Shown here: positions 61,002-64,000 of the stretch, piece after piece
How positions within the stretch are numbered: position 1 is the first letter of the stretch
Layout of the letters: each line of letters starts with the position of its first letter
DNA from: Gaiellasilicea sp037720595
Lineage (GTDB): Bacteria > Actinomycetota > Thermoleophilia > Gaiellales > Gaiellaceae
Reading direction: 5' to 3'
Length of the DNA: 64,000 nucleotides
NCBI GenBank assembly: GCA_037720595.1
Contig: JBBJLW010000011.1
Coordinates: forward strand, 36,527-100,526
The notes under the pieces: model-generated
Seen by the model: only the letters and a program-made list of their open reading frames with translations
What the model was told of the DNA's origin: nothing
Databases searched by the model: none
Made by a program: the position numbers and the translations under genes

Positions 61002-61311
61002 TCGAAGCCGGGGACATCAACGTCCTCGCCTTCCACTACATCGGTGCAACACGATGAGGAGCAAGCTCCTGAGCTCGGGTCGCAACCTTCCCCAGGTCGC
61101 GGCTCATCACGAGCTCACCCCGAGTTAGTTTCCGATCTCGAGGAACCGTCCTGTCGTCGTGCGTGACAACATTTCGTGGCCCACTCGTGGCCCAAACGCC
61201 GGTTGGACGATCGACGGAGCCATGCGGTATTGTGATGGTGTCACTTCAAACATCCCCTGCAAATAAGGCTGTTTGTAGGGCTTTGTCGCCGCCCGTCGTC
61301 ACCCCCGAGTG
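61002..61311. other. Noncoding right end of island I4
   Basis: Contains the right TGGCCC pair at 61177 and 61188 and a diverged copy of the CCTGCAAAT hairpin motif at 61249-61275 (AAACATCCCCTGCAAATAAG...TGTTTG), possibly from an older attachment copy. No gene seen. Confidence 0.5.
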
Positions 61312-61356
61312 GGCCTGTCACGCCGGAGGTCGCGGGTTCGAGTCCCGTCGCTCCCG
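61312..61356 (+). repeat. Attachment site copy 5 (tRNA-Asp 3' part)
   Basis: 45 bp identical to the tRNA-Asp 3' part. The last copy of the array; the integrase-vapBC remnant follows. Its hairpin (AACCGCCTGC/GCAGGCGGTT, 61363-61384) is the most perfect of the five and may be the original chromosomal tRNA terminator. Confidence 0.92.
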
Positions 61357-61362
61357 CTCTGG

Positions 61363-61384
61363 AACCGCCTGCAAGCAGGCGGTT
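61363..61384 (+). terminator. tRNA-Asp-type hairpin, version 5
   Basis: Perfect 10-bp stem with AA loop followed by TTTTCTCTT. A good intrinsic terminator, seven bases after att copy 5. Confidence 0.8.
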
Positions 61385-61516
61385 TTCTCTTATCGGCATC
61401 GGAACACGGCGCTGCACGATGGGGTGTGGATGGGGCGGCTGGTTCCCGGCGACCTTGGTTTCCACTCGTTTTCGGTCGATCGGGCCGTAGTGGCGACGCG
61501 TGGCGATCCGGGCTCG

Positions 61517-61938
61517 TCAGGGCAAGAGCGTGACGCCTCCGCATGCCTCGACCGGACGACCGTGAAGTGCCGGCGGTCGAGCGTTGCGATCTCCGCCTGG
61601 CCGAGCCGCTCTGCCGTCGCGACGACGGAAGCGTCGACCGTGCCGAGTGGGAGATCCGCGTACTGCTCAACGAGCTCCGCCATCCGCTTCAGATCGGCAG
61701 AGGTTGGAGGCTCGAGCCGGAACTCTCCGCGAGCGGCGGCGCGAAGCAACGCCGCCTCAGCGGACGGGCCGAGTGCCTTCGCGACGAGGTACCCCGCCTC
61801 GGCCAGAACGAGCGACGGCACGACGAGCGATCCCGTCTCACGGCGCAATAGGTCTGCGCACGCAGCGTGATCCGGGTCGTTGCGAACGGCCGCGGCGACG
61901 AGCGGTCCGATATCTACGAGGAGCGCGACGGCTCGAAC
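61517..61938 (-). pseudogene. VapC-like PIN-domain toxin, damaged
   Basis: The PIN fold is clear: V-A-L-L-V-D-I-G-P-L-V near the N-terminus (first catalytic Asp), V-P-S-L-V-L-A-E-A-G near 40 (Glu) and TVDASVVATAERLG near 90 (Asp). Two defects: at the expected start the codon is GTT (61936-61938) and no ATG/GTG/TTG lies nearby in frame before the PIN core. Near 61535 one base is lost, since V-T-L-L-P and a stop at 61517 appear only in the next frame. The length (422 nt) is one base short of a multiple of three. Overlaps vapB. Confidence 0.7.
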
Positions 61939-62165
61939 CCCTCGAGCTCGAGCCGCTCCTCGGCGGCGCGAGCGGAGAAGCCGTTCGCCGCGTCACCGAG
62001 CCCGGCGAAACTGAGCCCGATCACGGAAGCCGGTTCGCTCTCGAGGTACGCCTCGACCGCCTCGGAAGCGAGTTCCTCGACCGTGACGCCGCGGTCCGCG
62101 GCGATAGCGGCGGCGCGAGAGGCGAGGTCGTCCGGAAGGCTGACTGTCACGTTCACCATGCTCAT
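61914..62165 (-). CDS. VapB-like antitoxin
   Basis: 83 residues. N-terminal MVNVTVSLPDDLASRAAAIA near 3-22 then RGVTVEELASEAVEAYLE near 25-42 is a ribbon-helix-helix DNA-binding domain; the C-terminal part (E-E-R-L-E-L-E-G-F) would contact the toxin. ATG 62165 overlaps the integrase stop, so it was translated after the integrase. It looks intact although its toxin is damaged. It would repress its own promoter. Confidence 0.8.
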   Translation of the reverse strand: MSMVNVTVSLPDDLASRAAAIAADRGVTVEELASEAVEAYLESEPASVIGLSFAGLGDAANGFSARAAEERLELEGFEPSRSS

Positions 62166-63065
62166 AGCGTAATCGACGCGTCCGGCGGCTCTCGCTCGAC
62201 GAGCCGATCCAGCTCGGCGAGAACGCTCCTGTTCGCGTCCGGAAAGAGATGCCCGTAGAGATCGAGCGAGACGCGGATCGAGGAATGGCCCATCTGCGCT
62301 TGGAGGTACTTCGGGTGCGCGCCCGCGGCGACCATCAGCGCGGCGTACGTGTGCCGCAGGTCGTGGAAGCGCACCGGACCGAGCCCGCTGCGACGCACGG
62401 CCGGCGCGAAGATCCGGTGCCGGAAGTTGTCGTCGTTGAGTATCCGCCCGCCCGACGAGGGGAAGACGAGGCCGAGCTGGTTCGGCGTCCGCGCGAAGAG
62501 CTGGCGCCGTATGAGCGCTGCCGCCTTTGCGGAGAGGTCGACATTTCGCCGCGCCGCTTTCGTCTTGAGGGGCACGAGCTCGCCGGCGTAGACGCCGTGC
62601 TCGACGCTCAAGGTCATCGTGCCGCGGTCGATGCTTCGATCGCGTAGCGCGAACAGCTCGCCCTGCCGCAGACCCGTCAGCGCGGCGAGCTGGACGAGGT
62701 TCCCGTACGGCTCGACGGTCGCAGCCGCGAGTTCCTCGACCTCGAGCCATGTGAGGAAGCGCGTCCCTCGGCTCGTGCCGTGGCGCCTTCAGCCGGAAGA
62801 TCGCTTCGTCCACCGAGTGCCCGCGTTCCTTCGCGTTCGCCAGCACCTGCTTGAGGATACGGAGCGCGAGCTCGGCCTGCCGCGGCGCGCGGCGCGCTAG
62901 CGCGGCGACGTGATCCTCGACGTCCGCAGGGCGGATCGCGTCGAGAGTAAGCGCTCCGAAGACGCGGAGATGCGGCAGGACCTCGCAGACGCGGGCGGCA
63001 GTCGACGCTCGCACGCGCTGGCTGAAGGCAGCGCGCTCTTTCCTCAGAGCGCCCCGGACGCTTTG
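62162..63065 (-). pseudogene. Tyrosine recombinase, frameshifted
   Basis: N-terminal core-binding part (V-R-A-S-T-A-A-R near 63014, F-G-A-L-T-L-D-A-I-R-P-A-D-V-E-D near 62950) runs in one frame to R-L-K-A-P-R-H-E-P near 62775. The catalytic domain continues in another: LTWLEVEELAAATVEPYGNL, R in T-G-L-R-Q-G-E-L, FHDLRHTYAALM and QMGHSSIRVSLDLYGHLF with the catalytic Tyr. A single frameshift at about 62770 separates them. The beginning of the gene is fused into an oxidoreductase remnant. It would be inactive unless the shift is a sequencing error. Confidence 0.78.
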
Positions 63066-63400
63066 CCGGGCAGAGTCCGGAGTGCAATGACGTAGCTCTC
63101 GCTGTAGGTGGGGAACTGCGCGATCGTGTCGCGGAGCACGGCCAGCGGGATCTCCGCGCGGATCGCGAGGACGGCGTGGTGGATCCGGTCGACGACGAGG
63201 CCGAGCCGGCCACCGTCGGGCTCACCGACGAGCAGGCCAAGGAGCGGGGGCTCGACTGCTCTTGCCGCACGCTCCCGGGCGACCGTGGCGCCGCGATGCG
63301 CCGCGTCGCTCGCTCGACGACGAGCGTGACGATTCCGCGCGTGTCGCGCCGGCATATCGCCGCCCAGACGTTCGACCGCTCACCTCTCGTGCTGCGAGGC
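63044..63400 (-). pseudogene. C-terminal remnant of a pyridine nucleotide-disulfide oxidoreductase
   Basis: The minus strand reads I-H-H-A-V-L-A-I-R-A-E-I-P-L then AVLRDTIAQFPTYSESYVIA and a stop at 63044. This is the dimerisation-domain end of mercuric-reductase/lipoamide-dehydrogenase-type flavoproteins. Upstream, G-I-V-T-L-V-V-E-R-A occurs in a different frame, and the FAD and NAD domains are missing. It is a dead fragment lying beside the integrase start. Confidence 0.7.
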
Positions 63401-63528
63401 AGGAACGCCCGCGAACGTCAGGAGATACGAGCAGCGAGGTGTCACCGTCTTAAGAGCGGGCAGGACCGCGGGCCGGGGACGGAGTCGAGGTAGACGGGCG
63501 CCAGGTCATGTGCGCTCGGGAGCAGGGC

Positions 63529-64000
63529 TCAGCGGACGACTCGCACATCCGGCCGGAACGCCGCCACGGCGAACCAGAACGGCTGGTCGAACGGCACTGC
63601 CCGCCCACCGGCGGTGACGGTGGCGCTGCCGACGTCGCGGCCGTCACCGATGCTTTGCGCGTCGAGCGCGGAGGCGACGCCGGCTCGCCAGGTGACGGTC
63701 AGCCGTTGTCCGCCGACCTCGACCTCGACGACCCGCCGCGCCCGCAACGTCGAGAAGGGAATCGCGATGGCCTCGGTCCCGCGCTCGAGGTACACCACGC
63801 GCTCTTTCGGCTGCAGCCGGTCGTCGTTCTCATTCGGCGTGGAGAAATAGGGCGGCGAGGCGACGTCGTCGTAGCCGACGTAGGGGTTCTCCCCGTAGCT
63901 GCGGTCGTGGCCGGTCTCGCGCGAGAGGACGTGCCCGCCGGGGTGGTCGGCCTGGAACTCGCGCCAGGCGACGATCCGCGCCGGCACTCGTCGCAGCCTC
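63529..64000 (-). CDS. DUF3179-domain protein (5' end outside window)
   Basis: The frame is open to the window edge; 153 or more residues are visible. DUF3179 motifs: HPGGHVLSRETG near the start, Y-G-E-N-P-Y-V-G-Y-D-D, a conserved R-V-V-Y-L-E-R-G-T-E-A-I-A-I-P-F block, and D-Q-P-F-W-F-A-V-A-A-F-R-P-D at the C-terminus. The usual ~50-60 residues between S-A-T-V and the final W-F-A block (normally containing a T-G-S-x-W motif) are absent; only GGRAVPFDQPFW joins them. This looks like an internal in-frame deletion. Function of the family is unknown. Confidence 0.78.
   Translation of the reverse strand, partial: RLRRVPARIVAWREFQADHPGGHVLSRETGHDRSYGENPYVGYDDVASPPYFSTPNENDDRLQPKERVVYLERGTEAIAIPFSTLRARRVVEVEVGGQRLTVTWRAGVASALDAQSIGDGRDVGSATVTAGGRAVPFDQPFWFAVAAFRPDVRVVR

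Larger units (their letters stand above)
57452..61356 (+). mobile_element. Island I4: DUF4331/ferritin segment with decayed ends
   Basis: 3.9 kb between copies 4 and 5. Contains a DUF4331 gene with a truncated TPR-type partner gene, a fragment of an isopropylmalate-dehydrogenase-like gene, a ferritin-like gene, an HD-GYP fragment and a transposase fragment. TGGCCC pairs flank it (57514/57525 and 61177/61188). No integrase. Confidence 0.7.

Noticed and set aside
47728..61356. The four extra tRNA-Asp 3' copies as additional tRNA genes
   Set aside because: Each lacks the 5' acceptor strand, D-arm and part of the anticodon stem, so none can fold as a tRNA.

Overview
The window is very GC-rich, densely coded bacterial DNA. 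The gene set (a fused homocysteine methyltransferase/MTHFR, a CvpA-trypsin MarP-like protease, a DUF2339 giant membrane protein, a BTAD regulator, a LuxR-type AAA regulator, DUF4331, many HTH-cupin proteins) points to a high-GC actinobacterium. A Thermoleophilia-like lineage (Gaiellales/Solirubrobacterales) is my best guess, but this is inference from gene content only.

Layout. Positions 1 to about 38,400 are ordinary chromosome. They hold a PAP2-like fragment, a secreted protein, a remnant FtsX permease, glpK with a methyltransferase, lon with an HxlR regulator and a divergent HTH-cupin gene, a beta-lactamase-fold protein, dinB, an MFS exporter, and small enzymes. These are followed by a complete branched-chain amino acid ABC operon (livKHMGF), an unusual exporter operon with one ATPase and three tandem pairs of ABC-2 permeases, and then two frameshifted genes (a nucleotidyltransferase and an SDR) flanking a D-aminopeptidase. 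A 0.68-kb noncoding hairpin/tandem-repeat region, a metH/metF fusion and marP complete this part.

From 38,400 to about 61,400 the window changes character. A complete tRNA-Asp(GTC) gene is followed by four more copies of its 3' part (anticodon loop to 3' end; 42 bp identical in all five) at 47.7, 53.3, 57.4 and 61.3 kb, all in the same orientation. They divide the region into four tandem islands. I1 (9.3 kb) is a compact phage-like element: integrase, excisionase-like HTH protein, HTH protein, HNH nuclease, large terminase, HK97 portal, a fused prohead protease-capsid and a connector, but no tail or lysis genes, as in capsid-forming satellites. I2 (5.5 kb), I3 (4.1 kb) and I4 (3.9 kb) have no integrase. 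They carry regulators and secreted or accessory proteins: I2 has a membrane-tethered BTAD regulator with a BMP sensor domain, small secreted proteins, a NERD protein and a YgjP-like metallopeptidase; I3 has a LuxR-type AAA regulator and a secreted protein with a partial duplicate; I4 has DUF4331, a ferritin-like protein and several gene fragments. Each tRNA copy is followed by a hairpin whose loop is conserved while its stems covary. The islands keep paired hexamer/heptamer repeats near their ends, about 11 bp apart, that look like integrase arm sites.

From 61.4 kb to the end are decaying genes: vapBC with a damaged vapC, a frameshifted integrase, an oxidoreductase tail and a DUF3179 gene leaving the window. 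The main novelty is the tandem tRNA-Asp island array, its covarying hairpins, and the tail-less capsid-coding island that heads it.
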